Below, in pieces: positions 28,131 to 38,018 of a DNA stretch of 64,000 nt (positions are counted from its first letter, which is position 1; each line of letters opens with the position of its first letter). The stretch comes from Lewinella sp. IMCC34191 (GTDB lineage Bacteria > Bacteroidota > Bacteroidia > Chitinophagales > Saprospiraceae). The stretch covers positions 1-64,000 of the forward strand of contig NZ_QNQZ01000005.1 of the NCBI RefSeq assembly GCF_003390935.1, read 5' to 3'. Below the pieces are notes generated by a model that made no database searches, had not been told where the DNA came from, and saw nothing but the letters and a program-made list of their open reading frames with translations. Position numbers and translations under genes: made by a program.

Positions 28131-29530
28131 CTGCATCCCCGCATACCCGGGTCATGCGGTCGACGCCGCATCGCTATGATTTAATAGCGACGGATTTTAT
28201 CCTTATCAACCTTTCGTTTTTTATAGCGAGCTTGATCACTTATGGTGTTTTCGACTACAGTTCCGCAATCACCGGACGTAACATAGCTTTAGTCGTGTTC
28301 GTCAACATTGCTTGGGGATGGCTGTGCGTCTACTTCAATGCGTACCGGTGGTACGAGCGCGTCCGGATGGAGCAGCAGCTATCCAAGGTCTTCAAAATTA
28401 TCATCTTCCTGTTGGCCTTTACCTCCCTTTTCTACTATAATATTCTAGGAGAAGCTCCCCATACGCCCTTTATTCTTCTGGCGCACGGCCTGGCGCTGAT
28501 CCTCGTATCAACGGGTCGGGTATTCCACCGGCTGCGGGAAGAAAGCCCCTTCGAAAAATTCCGCTACGTTATTGTAGGTGGAAAGGCTGAAAACTTACAG
28601 CAACTATTCAAGGCCTTCGACTACTGCTTCCCGGGTAGCGCGGAACTGGTCGGCCGTTTCGGTAATACGCCCCATGCGAACGTTAGCAACATCGGCGGTT
28701 ACCACGATCTCAAGGCCTATTTAGAAGGCCAACCCAATATCGACAAGCTCATCTTCTTCTACAGCGATCTGACGCTCGAGCAAGAGCGGGAGATCATGCA
28801 TATCTGCGAAACTCAGTTTATAGACGTCGAGGTTGCCCCGCGGGAGACCACAATGTTCCCGCGTACATATAAGAGCCAGCAGCTAGGCGATCTGAGTATG
28901 CTAACGCTGAAGGAGGAGCCGCTCACCGCACTGCGGAATAAATTCATGAAGCGGGTTTTCGACCTGGTTGTGAGTTCCATGGTGATCCTGCTCATCTTTC
29001 CCATCCTGATGCCCATCGTAGCTATCGCTATCTATCTGGAAGATCCGGGCCCCATTTTCTTCCGTCAGGAACGCACCGGCTATCTGAACAATGTATTCCG
29101 GATGTGGAAATTCCGTTCCATGCGCGTGAACGATCGCTCAGACAGCAAGCAGGCCACCCGGAACGATGACCGCATTACTAAGGTAGGCGCCTTTCTCCGC
29201 AAGACCAGCCTGGACGAGTTTCCCCAGTTCATCAATGTATTTACTGGCGAGATGTCCGTTGTCGGCCCCCGCCCGCATATGCTCAAGCATACGGAGGAGT
29301 ATTCCCGCCTGATCGACAAATTCATGATTCGCCACAAGGTGAAGCCTGGTGTTACCGGCCTTGCACAGATAAATGGCTACCGTGGACCAACCGATGAGGT
29401 TTGGAAGATGGAGAAGCGCGTCGAATACGACGTCTGGTACCTGGAGAACTGGAGCATCCTAATGGACATCCGTTGCGTAGTGATGACGGCCTACAACGCT
29501 TTTATCAAGGGCGAGGAAAACGCGCTGTAA
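28109..29530 (+). CDS. wcaJ: WcaJ-type undecaprenyl-phosphate sugar-1-phosphate transferase
   Basis: Polyisoprenyl-phosphate hexose-1-phosphate transferase of 473 residues. It would start the repeat unit by placing a sugar phosphate (glucose in the colanic acid enzyme) on undecaprenyl phosphate. The N-terminal half has four hydrophobic helices and a CoA-binding-like Rossmann segment (RYVIVGGKAENLQQL). The catalytic bacterial sugar transferase domain runs from about residue 281: KRVFDLVVSSM, a re-entrant helix, LEDPGPIFFRQERTG, MWKFRSM, and KPGVTGLAQINGYRG. The domain order and length match WcaJ. Confidence 0.93.
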   Translation: MELTSQLAASPHTRVMRSTPHRYDLIATDFILINLSFFIASLITYGVFDYSSAITGRNIALVVFVNIAWGWLCVYFNAYRWYERVRMEQQLSKVFKIIIFLLAFTSLFYYNILGEAPHTPFILLAHGLALILVSTGRVFHRLREESPFEKFRYVIVGGKAENLQQLFKAFDYCFPGSAELVGRFGNTPHANVSNIGGYHDLKAYLEGQPNIDKLIFFYSDLTLEQEREIMHICETQFIDVEVAPRETTMFPRTYKSQQLGDLSMLTLKEEPLTALRNKFMKRVFDLVVSSMVILLIFPILMPIVAIAIYLEDPGPIFFRQERTGYLNNVFRMWKFRSMRVNDRSDSKQATRNDDRITKVGAFLRKTSLDEFPQFINVFTGEMSVVGPRPHMLKHTEEYSRLIDKFMIRHKVKPGVTGLAQINGYRGPTDEVWKMEKRVEYDVWYLENWSILMDIRCVVMTAYNAFIKGEENAL

Positions 29531-29597
29531 TCCCAGCCGGTTTCTTAGTCGGGCACATGCCGCCTTCATTGGTGGTTCGTCCAATTAACCTGATTCT

Positions 29598-30725
29598 ATG
29601 AAGATTCTGATCTCCACCCCGGTCTTTAAGCCGATGGTAGGAGGCATGGAGACGCTTGCGAATAATTTCGCGGTCCACTTTACCGAGCGAGGACATGACG
29701 TGACACTCGTTACCCCGATACCGTACGACGGGGTAGATGATGAACCGTACCGCATTGTGCGGCAACCCTCATTTAGCGAATTTTACCGCCTCGCGAAGCA
29801 TACCGACATCATCTTTTCGAACGGGGCTAGCCTATACGCGGCTCCACATGTCCTGTTGACCGGAAAGCCCATCATCATGCGCCATACCGGTTATCAGGTA
29901 GCTTGCATAGACGGTGCCGGCTGGTACGACGGCAAGCTGGCCCCGCTGCGTCCGATCCCTTCTTTTCGTTTTCACCTCAAGCACGGGAAATTGGGCAATA
30001 CGCTACGGGGCATAGCTAAGGTCACCGCTCTGCGGACTTTCGCCAAGCGCTTCGTGACCGTGAACGTAGCTATTTCGGATTGGATGATGCGCCAGCATCC
30101 CCTACCCAACCAGCTACGGATTCATAACCCATTTCCTATCTCAAAATTCGTAGGCGGTCGGAACACCTCCGGCGAATATGCTTATGATTTCTTCTTTTTA
30201 GGACGCCTGGTGACCGAGAAGGGAGTAAATCTGCTCGTTGAAGCATTTGCCACTGTGCAGGAGCGAGCCGGTAACCGCTATCGTTTGTGCATCATTGGTG
30301 ATGGACCGGAGCGGCCCCGACTGGAAAAAATGGTCCGGGAAGCCGGTCAAAGCAATTTCGTCACCTTTACCGGGATGCTCACGAAAGACAAACTGGTCAA
30401 CCAGATGAAGGAGTGCAAAATTGCCGTACTCCCCTCTACCTGGGAGGAGCCCTTCGGCGGTGCGGCTTCGGAAATCCTGGCTGCCGGGAAGAATGTTATC
30501 GTATCCCGGGACGGCGCTCTTTCCGAAATTGTAGCCGAAGCCGGACTCACTTTCCCCAACAACGACAGTCAGGCATTGGCCGATGCCATGCAACGGCTAA
30601 TCGAGGATGAACAACTACAGGAAGAACACCGCCGCAATGCCGTGGTCCGCCTGGAGGCGTTCAACGAGGATGAACTGATTGACGAATACCTCACTCTATT
30701 TAACCGCGTACTTGCGGAAAATTGA
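29598..30725 (+). CDS. GT4-family glycosyltransferase
   Basis: Protein of 375 residues. The acceptor half opens with ISTPVFKPMVGGMETLANNF (the classic GGMET loop), and the C-terminal half has FLGRLVTEKGVNLLVEAF and STWEEPFGGAASEILAAGK with the E-x7-E motif. It follows wcaJ by 67 bp and precedes gmd by 24 bp. It may use the GDP-sugars made by the adjacent Gmd/Fcl pathway, but that is only suggested by position. Confidence 0.82.
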   Translation: MKILISTPVFKPMVGGMETLANNFAVHFTERGHDVTLVTPIPYDGVDDEPYRIVRQPSFSEFYRLAKHTDIIFSNGASLYAAPHVLLTGKPIIMRHTGYQVACIDGAGWYDGKLAPLRPIPSFRFHLKHGKLGNTLRGIAKVTALRTFAKRFVTVNVAISDWMMRQHPLPNQLRIHNPFPISKFVGGRNTSGEYAYDFFFLGRLVTEKGVNLLVEAFATVQERAGNRYRLCIIGDGPERPRLEKMVREAGQSNFVTFTGMLTKDKLVNQMKECKIAVLPSTWEEPFGGAASEILAAGKNVIVSRDGALSEIVAEAGLTFPNNDSQALADAMQRLIEDEQLQEEHRRNAVVRLEAFNEDELIDEYLTLFNRVLAEN

Positions 30726-30749
30726 TTTTTACCCTGAAGAACCACGCAT

Positions 30750-31865
30750 ATGTCTAAAGTTGCCCTTATCACCGGAGTTACCGGTCAGGACGGAGCCTAC
30801 CTTACCGAGCTATTGCTTAGCAAGGGTTATGAAGTCCACGGCATTAAACGCCGCGCATCGCAATTCAACACCGACCGGATTGATCACCTGTACCAGGATC
30901 CCCATGTCTCGGACCGCAACCTGATTCTTCACTACGGAGACCTGACCGATTCGACCAACCTGGTCCGTATCGTGCAGGAAGTTCAACCCGATGAAATCTA
31001 TAACCTAGCGGCGATGAGCCACGTCAAGGTGAGCTTTGACATGCCCGAGTACGCCGCCGATGCGGATGGTATAGGAACGCTGCGCTTGCTGGAAGCTATT
31101 CGCCTCCTCGGGCTGACGGACAAGACCCGTTTTTACCAGGCATCTACATCCGAGCTTTACGGCTTGGTCCAGGAGGTTCCTCAGTCGGAAAAAACACCCT
31201 TCTACCCGCGTTCTCCCTATGCCGTGGCAAAAATGTACGCATACTGGATCACGGTGAACTACCGGGAGGCTTATAATATGTTTGCCTGTAACGGTATCCT
31301 GTTCAACCATGAGAGCCCCCTTCGCGGTGAAACATTTGTGACCCGTAAGATTACCCGGGCGGTAGCCAAGATCTCCCTTGGGTTACAGGATAGCCTTTAC
31401 CTGGGCAACCTGGACGCACAACGTGACTGGGGTCACGCCCGGGATTACGTTGAAGGTATGTGGCGTATCCTGCAACAGGACGAAGCGGAAGATTTCGTGC
31501 TGGCTACCGGTGTTACGACGCGGGTACGGGATTTCGTACGGATGAGTTTCCGGGAGGTGGGCGTCGAACTCGAGTTCAAAGGTGAAGGCGTTGATGAAGT
31601 AGGGGTAATAGCCTCCGTAAACAATGACGACTTCCCACTCGCGGTCGGTACCACCGTCGTGTCGGTGGATCCGCGATACTTCCGCCCAACCGAAGTGGAA
31701 CTGTTGCTGGGCGACCCTACCAAAGCCAAAACCAAGCTGGGCTGGGAACACAAATACGATCTTGCAGCCATGTGCTCCGAGATGGTCCGGGCCGATATTG
31801 ATCTATTCCGTCGCGATCAGCTGCTCAAGCGAGAAGGATTTGAGATCCGAAATCAGTTCGAATAG
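30750..31865 (+). CDS. gmd: GDP-mannose 4,6-dehydratase
   Basis: NADP-dependent enzyme of 371 residues that converts GDP-D-mannose to GDP-4-keto-6-deoxy-D-mannose, the first step to GDP-L-fucose. Rossmann motif [10 protein letters not shown] near the N-terminus, substrate segment [16 protein letters not shown], catalytic STSELYG, and [10 protein letters not shown] (Tyr-x3-Lys) near residue 157, followed by [13 protein letters not shown]. Length and motifs match Gmd. The second-step enzyme Fcl is encoded 6 kb downstream (38019-38951), beyond the DUF1800/DUF1501 pair and the UXS and ugd genes. Confidence 0.97.
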   Translation: MSKVALITGVTGQDGAYLTELLLSKGYEVHGIKRRASQFNTDRIDHLYQDPHVSDRNLILHYGDLTDSTNLVRIVQEVQPDEIYNLAAMSHVKVSFDMPEYAADADGIGTLRLLEAIRLLGLTDKTRFYQASTSELYGLVQEVPQSEKTPFYPRSPYAVAKMYAYWITVNYREAYNMFACNGILFNHESPLRGETFVTRKITRAVAKISLGLQDSLYLGNLDAQRDWGHARDYVEGMWRILQQDEAEDFVLATGVTTRVRDFVRMSFREVGVELEFKGEGVDEVGVIASVNNDDFPLAVGTTVVSVDPRYFRPTEVELLLGDPTKAKTKLGWEHKYDLAAMCSEMVRADIDLFRRDQLLKREGFEIRNQFE

Positions 31866-32271
31866 GGCACTCATCCGAATTCACAGGAAAAAGTTTACTC
31901 CCCTCCGAAATAAGCCGCTTCATTTTGGGGTTACTAATGCACACGCCGATTCGATGCTCCTCCGGCAGGGAGCGCATGAAGTTATCTAAATAGTCGAATC
32001 GTGCACCAACTGTTATTGTTAAAACAAGCGATTTTTTGAATTTGCCAGCTAATAGTTTGCACGTTCATCATTTCGCCTGTAGTTTTGCTGCCGCTTCGAG
32101 ACACACTAAGCTGTGACGTTGCTTTAATCACGGTATTCCAATTTGCATAACACTCTTGATTAGATCCTTACGGCGTAAGCTGTCGGGGCCTCACCTGATT
32201 GTTGTTTGTCTTAAAATATCCGTGATTTGTCTGACCAGTCTCTTACACAGTCTCCTCCTGTTGTCGCGTCC
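31866..32271. other. Intergenic region between gmd and the DUF1800 gene
   Basis: About 400 bp, more AT-rich than its flanks, without a supported gene. It contains the promoter-like element given separately. A TTG at 32227 could be an alternative start of the downstream gene. I see no clear terminator after gmd. Confidence 0.5.
32056..32087 (+). promoter_or_regulatory. Predicted promoter for the DUF1800-DUF1501 pair
   Basis: TTTG at 32056-32059, a 20-nt spacer, and TAGTTTTG at 32080-32087, close to the Bacteroidota TTTG-N19-TAnnTTTG consensus. Its position in the AT-rich gap suggests the pair is transcribed separately from the exopolysaccharide genes. Pattern evidence only. Confidence 0.4.
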
Positions 32272-33849
32272 ATGCCCCGATACTCCGGGCCCTGGAATCG
32301 CGAAGCAGCCGCTCATCTGCTCCGGCGTACCACGTATGGCCCTCGTATCGACGAGATAAACAAGGCTTCTAAAGATGGCCTTGATAAGACGCTCGATATC
32401 GTACTGGGCAGCTACGAGATCCCCCACCCCCCACTTAAGTACCGCGATGGCTACGATCCGGCCGTTAAGCTAGGAGAAACCTGGGTTAACACGCCGTACA
32501 TCGGCACCAACAAGTACCGGAATTTCTCTTTCCGGTCTTGGTTCTACAATACCATGCTGCTCGAGAAGAAGACGACTATCCGCGACCGGATGGTGTTCTT
32601 CTGGATCAACTACTTCGCTATCCATGGTGAGCATGGTGATGCCCGGTCCGTATACCAATACGTAAAACTGTACCAGGAGCTGGCCCTCGGCAACCTGCGT
32701 ACCATACTGGAGCGCATCACTATTGAGCCCCAGATGCTTTCCTGCCTGGACGGCACCCTTAACCACAAGGATAATCCGAATGAGAACTACGCCCGGGAGC
32801 TTATGGAGCTCTTCACCGTCGGCAAGGGAGAGCTGATCGCCAAGGGAGATTACAGCACCTTTACCGAAAAGGATGTAGTGGCTCTCGCCCGTGCACTTAC
32901 CGGTTGGGTCAACCTGGATTTCCGGTACAGCGAGGAGGAAGTTCCCGTTGCCGCCAAATTTGAAAAAAGCTACCACGATACCGGTGATAAGCAGTTGAGC
33001 TACCACTTTGGAAATCAGGTTATCCGGAACGCCGGAGCCGATGAATACAAAGTGATCATCGATATCCTGCTCAAGAGCCCGAATACTTCGTTGCACTTCG
33101 TGCGCCGGCTCTACCGTTACTTCGTTGACTATAAGATCACCGATGAAGTGGAACGCAAGGTGATCCAACCCCTTGCCCAGACGCTGGTTGCCAACAATTA
33201 CGAAATCAAGCCGGTCCTTCGCGAGCTGTTCAGTTCCGAGTTCTTCTACGAAACCGAGATCCGGGGCTGCATCATCAAGAACCCGATCGACCTGCTGACC
33301 AGCTGCTTACGGCCATTCCGCGAATACGAACACGTTGACTGGATCGACCTGCGGTACCGTTACGAGATGGGTGAGAACTACTCGGGCTACTGCTATTCCA
33401 TGCAGCTCGATTTCCAGCAACCCCCCACCATTTCCGGCTGGAAAGCCTACTATGACGGCCCGCAATACCACCGTCACTGGATCAGCCCGGCGCTCATGCA
33501 GCAGCGTTACTGGATGGTCAAGAAGGTCACCGGCCGGAACTTCCACATTGACAATAACCTCCTACCGCTGGATCTGCACTCCTTTGTGCAGAGTCTGACC
33601 GATCCCCACGACGTAAATGAGGTAGTCAAAGAATTCATTCTAATTTTCATGCCCCGTTCGGTTGACGAACAGCAGTTTTTAAAGTTAAAATCCTGGCTTC
33701 TTCAGGGATCTTCCGAGATGGTCTGGTCAACGGAAATGACCGGTTATCTGGCCCACCCGAACAACAGTTCGTACGTGCGCCCCATCGAAGACCGGCTGTA
33801 TGACTTCATAGAGAAGTTCTTCGGCATGGCTGAATTTCAACTCCAATAA
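32272..33849 (+). CDS. DUF1800 family protein
   Basis: Protein of 525 residues from the ATG at 32272 (a TTG at 32227 is possible). Family marks are the N-terminal AAHLLRRTTYGP, MVFFWINYFAIH, and NYARELMELFTVGKGEL followed by VALARALTGW, and later FVRRLYRYFVD. No signal peptide is evident. The biochemical function of DUF1800 is unknown. In Bacteroidota and Planctomycetes it is normally encoded just before a DUF1501 protein, as here (11-bp gap). The pair sits between exopolysaccharide sugar-nucleotide genes, with no visible link to them. Confidence 0.88.
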   Translation: MPRYSGPWNREAAAHLLRRTTYGPRIDEINKASKDGLDKTLDIVLGSYEIPHPPLKYRDGYDPAVKLGETWVNTPYIGTNKYRNFSFRSWFYNTMLLEKKTTIRDRMVFFWINYFAIHGEHGDARSVYQYVKLYQELALGNLRTILERITIEPQMLSCLDGTLNHKDNPNENYARELMELFTVGKGELIAKGDYSTFTEKDVVALARALTGWVNLDFRYSEEEVPVAAKFEKSYHDTGDKQLSYHFGNQVIRNAGADEYKVIIDILLKSPNTSLHFVRRLYRYFVDYKITDEVERKVIQPLAQTLVANNYEIKPVLRELFSSEFFYETEIRGCIIKNPIDLLTSCLRPFREYEHVDWIDLRYRYEMGENYSGYCYSMQLDFQQPPTISGWKAYYDGPQYHRHWISPALMQQRYWMVKKVTGRNFHIDNNLLPLDLHSFVQSLTDPHDVNEVVKEFILIFMPRSVDEQQFLKLKSWLLQGSSEMVWSTEMTGYLAHPNNSSYVRPIEDRLYDFIEKFFGMAEFQLQ

Positions 33850-33860
33850 GTAAAGATCTC

Positions 33861-35429
33861 ATGAAAAGAAGAAATTTCCTCCAAGGCGCCGCAGCGCTTA
33901 CGATCCCCGCACTTATGCCAATCACGGGTGCCCGTGGTGGTGTAAATCGCTTTACGAATCTCATCGCCCCGGACAACGACCGGGTGCTGGTGATCATCCA
34001 CCTCTTCGGCGGCAACGACGGTCTGAATACCGTGATCCCCATCGATCAGTACGATAGCCTTCATTCCGTACGCAACCGCTTTACGATCGACGAGAGCAAG
34101 GTGCTAAAGGTGACCGATAAAGTGGCCCTTCACCCCTCCATGGACGACATGCAGGTGCTGTTCAAGGAAGATCGCCTGAAGATCATTCAGAGCGTAGGCT
34201 ACCCTAACCCTGTCCGCAGCCACTTCCGCTCCACTGACATCTGGACGTCCGGTTCCTCCTCCGAGGTATTCGAACCCACCGGATGGGTCGGTCGCTACCT
34301 GGAAACGGTATACCCCGGCTTCCCGGCAGGCTATCCCTCCAGCTCGCAACCGCACCCTCCCGCCATCTCCATCGGTGACGTTTCCCACCCCACTTGTGAG
34401 GGAACCAGTGGAAACCTTGCCCAGACGGTACTGGACCCCAACAACACGCAGGAGCTCAACAAGCTCATGAACATGACGCTGCCGGACGATCGGTACGGCA
34501 AGGAGCTGGACTTCATTCGTACGACGATGACCCAGACCAATGCCTACAACCAGGTCATCGAGGAGGCAGCTAACCGCGGAAAGAACGCGGTTGCCTACTC
34601 TACTTCCGGAAACGATCTGGCCGGACAGCTTCAGAAAGTTGCCCGGATGATTGCCGGCGGTCTCAAGACCAAAGTCTACACCGTTTATATGGGTGGTTTC
34701 GACACCCACGCCCAACAGGTGCTCAACGACACCACGAACGGTAAGCACGCTCACCTGCTGCGGTACCTCAGTGACGCGATCGGTGACTTCCAGCGGGATC
34801 TCCGCGCTCAAGGCCTCGAAGAGCGCGTGATGGGCCTGACCTTCAGCGAATTCGGTCGGCGTATTCGTCCCAACGCGAGTATGGGAACCGACCACGGCGA
34901 TGCGGGACCCATGTTCCTCTTCGGCAGCTGTGTCAACGGGGGCGTTCTCGGTAAGAACGTCGAGGTTGACAAGGACGTCAGCCAGTCCGACGGTGTTCCG
35001 ATGCAATTCGACTTCCGGGATGTCTACGGTTCGATTCTGGTCGACTGGTTCAACGTTATGAGTTCCCAGGTCCGCGATCTGCTCCACGAAGACTTCCAGT
35101 ACATCCCGGTAGCCGATACCTGTAACGATAAGCTGAATAGCGCCAGCGCGGGGGAAACCACCGACGACGGATGGTTCATCGGTCAGATCTACCCGAACCC
35201 CGCCAAGAGCGAGGTGCGCGTAACGATTGAAAGCCCGACCGCAGGCAACATGCGCTACTCCCTGTTCGATGCGCGCGGACGCCTGGTGCTGGTCAACCAG
35301 ATCAAGGTTTCCGGGCGGCAGGAACTGGTCCTCTTCAACCGGCCGAGTCGCCTCCCCTCCGGCACCTACGTACTCCGTATGGCCACCGAGGGTGGAAGCA
35401 GCCTGACGCGTAAGATTCTTTTCGAATAA
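33861..35429 (+). CDS. DUF1501 family protein with type IX secretion sorting domain
   Basis: Protein of 522 residues. It begins with a Tat-like signal (MKRRNFLQGAAAL). The DUF1501 domain (sulfatase/alkaline-phosphatase-like fold) shows HLFGGNDGLNTVIPID, FRSTDIWTSGS, YMGGFDTHAQQ, and SEFGRRIRPNASMGTDHGDAGP, which contains the likely metal-binding His/Asp residues. From about residue 445 a C-terminal sorting domain follows (IYPNPAKSEVRVTIE, SLFDARGRLV, LPSGTYVLRM), typical of cargo for the type IX secretion system. It should therefore be exported to the cell surface. It is cotranscribed with the DUF1800 gene and followed by a strong terminator. Function unknown. Confidence 0.9.
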   Translation: MKRRNFLQGAAALTIPALMPITGARGGVNRFTNLIAPDNDRVLVIIHLFGGNDGLNTVIPIDQYDSLHSVRNRFTIDESKVLKVTDKVALHPSMDDMQVLFKEDRLKIIQSVGYPNPVRSHFRSTDIWTSGSSSEVFEPTGWVGRYLETVYPGFPAGYPSSSQPHPPAISIGDVSHPTCEGTSGNLAQTVLDPNNTQELNKLMNMTLPDDRYGKELDFIRTTMTQTNAYNQVIEEAANRGKNAVAYSTSGNDLAGQLQKVARMIAGGLKTKVYTVYMGGFDTHAQQVLNDTTNGKHAHLLRYLSDAIGDFQRDLRAQGLEERVMGLTFSEFGRRIRPNASMGTDHGDAGPMFLFGSCVNGGVLGKNVEVDKDVSQSDGVPMQFDFRDVYGSILVDWFNVMSSQVRDLLHEDFQYIPVADTCNDKLNSASAGETTDDGWFIGQIYPNPAKSEVRVTIESPTAGNMRYSLFDARGRLVLVNQIKVSGRQELVLFNRPSRLPSGTYVLRMATEGGSSLTRKILFE

Positions 35430-35491
35430 GATCTCCCCTCGCGAGATTCAAGTTTATATCCATTAAGACAACCACTTGCCAAGTTACCTTT

Positions 35492-35528
35492 ACCAGGGAA
35501 GCGAACCGCTTCCCTGGTTTTCTTTTTT
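35492..35528 (+). terminator. Rho-independent terminator after the DUF1501 gene
   Basis: A perfect 12-bp stem, ACCAGGGAAGCG / CGCTTCCCTGGT, closes a 3-nt loop (35492-35518) and runs into the tract TTTTCTTTTTT. It separates the DUF1800/DUF1501 unit from the downstream sugar-nucleotide genes. Confidence 0.9.
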
Positions 35529-35606
35529 ATCTCACCTTTGCACCTTTAAATCTGTTAATCAAAAATTTCCGGTGATTTTCGCCGCTTAGACTACAACAGC
35601 ACCCAA

Positions 35607-36566
35607 ATGCGTAAAGTACTAATCACCGGCGCCGCCGGCTTTCTTGGTTCCCACCTGTCCGATCGCTTTATAGCCGAAGGATTTCACGTGGTGGGGATGG
35701 ACAATCTGATCACGGGATCGATGGATAACATCGCTCACCTGATGCCCCGTAAAGAATTTGAGTTCTATTACCACGACGTGAGCAAGTTCGTCCACGTTCC
35801 CGGAGACCTTGATTACATTCTCCACTTCGCCAGTCCCGCCAGCCCGATCGACTACCTCAAGATGCCGATCCAAACACTTAAGGTTGGCAGCCTGGGTACC
35901 CACAACCTTCTAGGCCTCGCTAAGGCCAAGAACGCTCGCATGTTGATTGCATCTACCAGCGAAGTCTACGGTGACCCCCTCGAGCATCCCCAAAAGGAGA
36001 GCTACTGGGGCAACGTTAACCCCGTCGGGCCCCGGGGCGTGTACGACGAGGCCAAGCGCTTTCAGGAAGCCATGACCATGGCTTACCACACCTTCCACGG
36101 CGTGGAGACCCGTATCGTCCGAATCTTCAATACCTACGGTCCCCGGATGCGGCTAAACGACGGGCGGGTGCTGCCAGCCTTCTTTAGCCAGGCTATCCGC
36201 GGACAGGGACTAACCGTTTTTGGAGACGGCAGTCAAACCCGTTCCTTCTGCTACGTCGATGATTTGGTCGAAGGCATTTACCGCCTGCTCATGAGCGACT
36301 ACGCTCAGCCGGTGAACATCGGCAATCAGGACGAGACCACCATCATGCAGTTCGCCGAGGAAATTCTGGAACTCGTTGGTAACGACCAGGCGCACCTGGA
36401 CCGTCGCCCCCTCCCCGTCGACGACCCCAAGGTCCGCCAACCCGACATCAGCGTGGCTCGGAAGGTTCTCGACTGGTCGCCCAAAGTCACCCGTGAAGAA
36501 GGCCTTCGCCGTACGCTTCCCTATTTCCGGGAGGCCGTAGCTCGCGCCGACGCCGAAAAAAGCTAA
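35607..36566 (+). CDS. UDP-glucuronate decarboxylase (UDP-xylose synthase)
   Basis: Short-chain dehydrogenase-like enzyme of 319 residues that turns UDP-glucuronate into UDP-xylose with bound NAD. Motifs: [10 protein letters not shown] (Rossmann), the family-typical [33 protein letters not shown], and [11 protein letters not shown] (Tyr-x3-Lys), then [10 protein letters not shown] and [18 protein letters not shown]. The downstream ugd gene makes its substrate. The two together indicate that xylose and/or glucuronate is a component of the exopolysaccharide. Confidence 0.93.
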   Translation: MRKVLITGAAGFLGSHLSDRFIAEGFHVVGMDNLITGSMDNIAHLMPRKEFEFYYHDVSKFVHVPGDLDYILHFASPASPIDYLKMPIQTLKVGSLGTHNLLGLAKAKNARMLIASTSEVYGDPLEHPQKESYWGNVNPVGPRGVYDEAKRFQEAMTMAYHTFHGVETRIVRIFNTYGPRMRLNDGRVLPAFFSQAIRGQGLTVFGDGSQTRSFCYVDDLVEGIYRLLMSDYAQPVNIGNQDETTIMQFAEEILELVGNDQAHLDRRPLPVDDPKVRQPDISVARKVLDWSPKVTREEGLRRTLPYFREAVARADAEKS

Positions 36567-36619
36567 TTAAATTTGTAACCGGGTAGTATACCAGCAAAAC
36601 GGCTCTATTGAGCGTCGTT

Positions 36620-36639
36620 CCTGCGCTACGCCGCCCTAT
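36620..36639 (+). repeat. Dispersed word CCTGCGCTaCGCCGC, copy with one mismatch
   Basis: It lies in the gap between the UXS and ugd genes. The 20 bases from 36620 match those from 44904 with a single mismatch (A for C at the ninth base), including a shared CCTAT extension on the right. Function unknown. Confidence 0.45.
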
Positions 36640-36680
36640 TCTTATAACCCCGATCTAAAGATCATTTCAGACCTTACACT

Positions 36681-37997
36681 ATGAAAATTGCAGTAGTAGG
36701 CACCGGATACGTCGGACTCGTAACCGGAACCTGTTTCGCCGAAACCGGCAACGAAGTAATCTGCGTTGACATCGACTCCAAGAAAGTCGAGCGCATGCAG
36801 AAGGGCGATGTTCCCATTTACGAACCCGACCTTGACGTCCTCTTCGAGCGTAACCAACGGCAGGGACGCCTCAAATTCACTACGGACCTGAAGGAAGCCG
36901 TCGATGCTTCCGAAATTATCTTCCTCGCTCTGCCCACGCCTCCGGGCGAAGACGGCCAGGCCGACCTCAAGTACATTCTCGGAGTTGCTAAGGATCTATC
37001 CACCATCATCACGAAGTACACCGTGGTGATTGATAAGAGTACCGTCCCCGTCGGCACCGCCGAAAAGGTACACGCCGCCCTCGCCGAGAATCTGGACGAG
37101 AGCCTCTTCGACGTCGTTTCCAACCCCGAATTTCTGCGGGAAGGAGTAGCCGTCGATGACTTCCTCAAGCCTGACCGCGTCGTTATTGGCACGGACAGCA
37201 AGAAGGCGGAAGAAAAACTCCGCCGCCTCTACGAGCCTTTCGTACGCAGCGGCAACCCGATCATCTTCATGGACGTCCGCTCCGCGGAAATGACCAAGTA
37301 CGCAGCCAACTCCTACCTGGCTACCCGTATTTCTTTCATGAATGAGATCGCCAACCTCTGCGAGAAGGCCGGCGCCGATGTAGACGCGGTCCGTCGCGGC
37401 ATGGGTAGTGATACCCGGATCGGCAAGCGGTTCCTCTTCCCCGGCGTCGGTTACGGCGGCTCCTGCTTCCCAAAGGACGTACAGGCGCTGGCGCATACCG
37501 CCGGCCAGCATGACTACCAATTCCGCATCCTGAACGCGGTAATGGATGTCAACACCAAGCAACGCTTCCGGATTGCCGATAAGCTGGAGGCGCACTACGG
37601 CGACGACCTGGGCAATAAGACCATCGCGCTGTGGGGTCTGGCCTTTAAGCCTAACACCGACGATATCCGGGAAGCTCCCGCACTCTATACCATCGATCGC
37701 CTGCTCGAGGCGGGTGCGACGATTCGCGCGTTCGACCCCGAGGCAACCGAGCACGTCCGCTCGATCTACGGTGATAAAGTGACCTTCTGTGAAGATCAGT
37801 ACGAGGCACTGGAAGGCGCCGACGCGCTGGCCATCGTTACCGAATGGGCCGTATTCCGGACCCCGAGCTACGACAAGATGAAAGAGCTGCTTAAGGAGCC
37901 GATCATTTTTGACGGTCGTAACCTCTACGATCCGGAACGCATGCGGGAAAACGGCTTCCATTACGACAGCATCGGCCGCCAGGCGGTCGAAGCCTAG
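36681..37997 (+). CDS. ugd: UDP-glucose 6-dehydrogenase
   Basis: NAD-dependent enzyme of 438 residues that oxidises UDP-glucose to UDP-glucuronate. It has GTGYVGLVTGTCFAE at the N-terminus, the middle-domain segment VSNPEFLREGVAVDDF, KYAANSYLATRISFMNE, and the catalytic cysteine in GGSCFPKDV (Cys262). The C-terminal UDP-binding domain has WGLAFKPNTDDIREAP. It supplies substrate to the UXS enzyme upstream and probably glucuronate directly to the exopolysaccharide. The downstream fcl gene follows almost without a gap. Confidence 0.97.
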   Translation: MKIAVVGTGYVGLVTGTCFAETGNEVICVDIDSKKVERMQKGDVPIYEPDLDVLFERNQRQGRLKFTTDLKEAVDASEIIFLALPTPPGEDGQADLKYILGVAKDLSTIITKYTVVIDKSTVPVGTAEKVHAALAENLDESLFDVVSNPEFLREGVAVDDFLKPDRVVIGTDSKKAEEKLRRLYEPFVRSGNPIIFMDVRSAEMTKYAANSYLATRISFMNEIANLCEKAGADVDAVRRGMGSDTRIGKRFLFPGVGYGGSCFPKDVQALAHTAGQHDYQFRILNAVMDVNTKQRFRIADKLEAHYGDDLGNKTIALWGLAFKPNTDDIREAPALYTIDRLLEAGATIRAFDPEATEHVRSIYGDKVTFCEDQYEALEGADALAIVTEWAVFRTPSYDKMKELLKEPIIFDGRNLYDPERMRENGFHYDSIGRQAVEA

Positions 37998-38018
37998 TTG
38001 CGTAATACCCAGCAAGGA

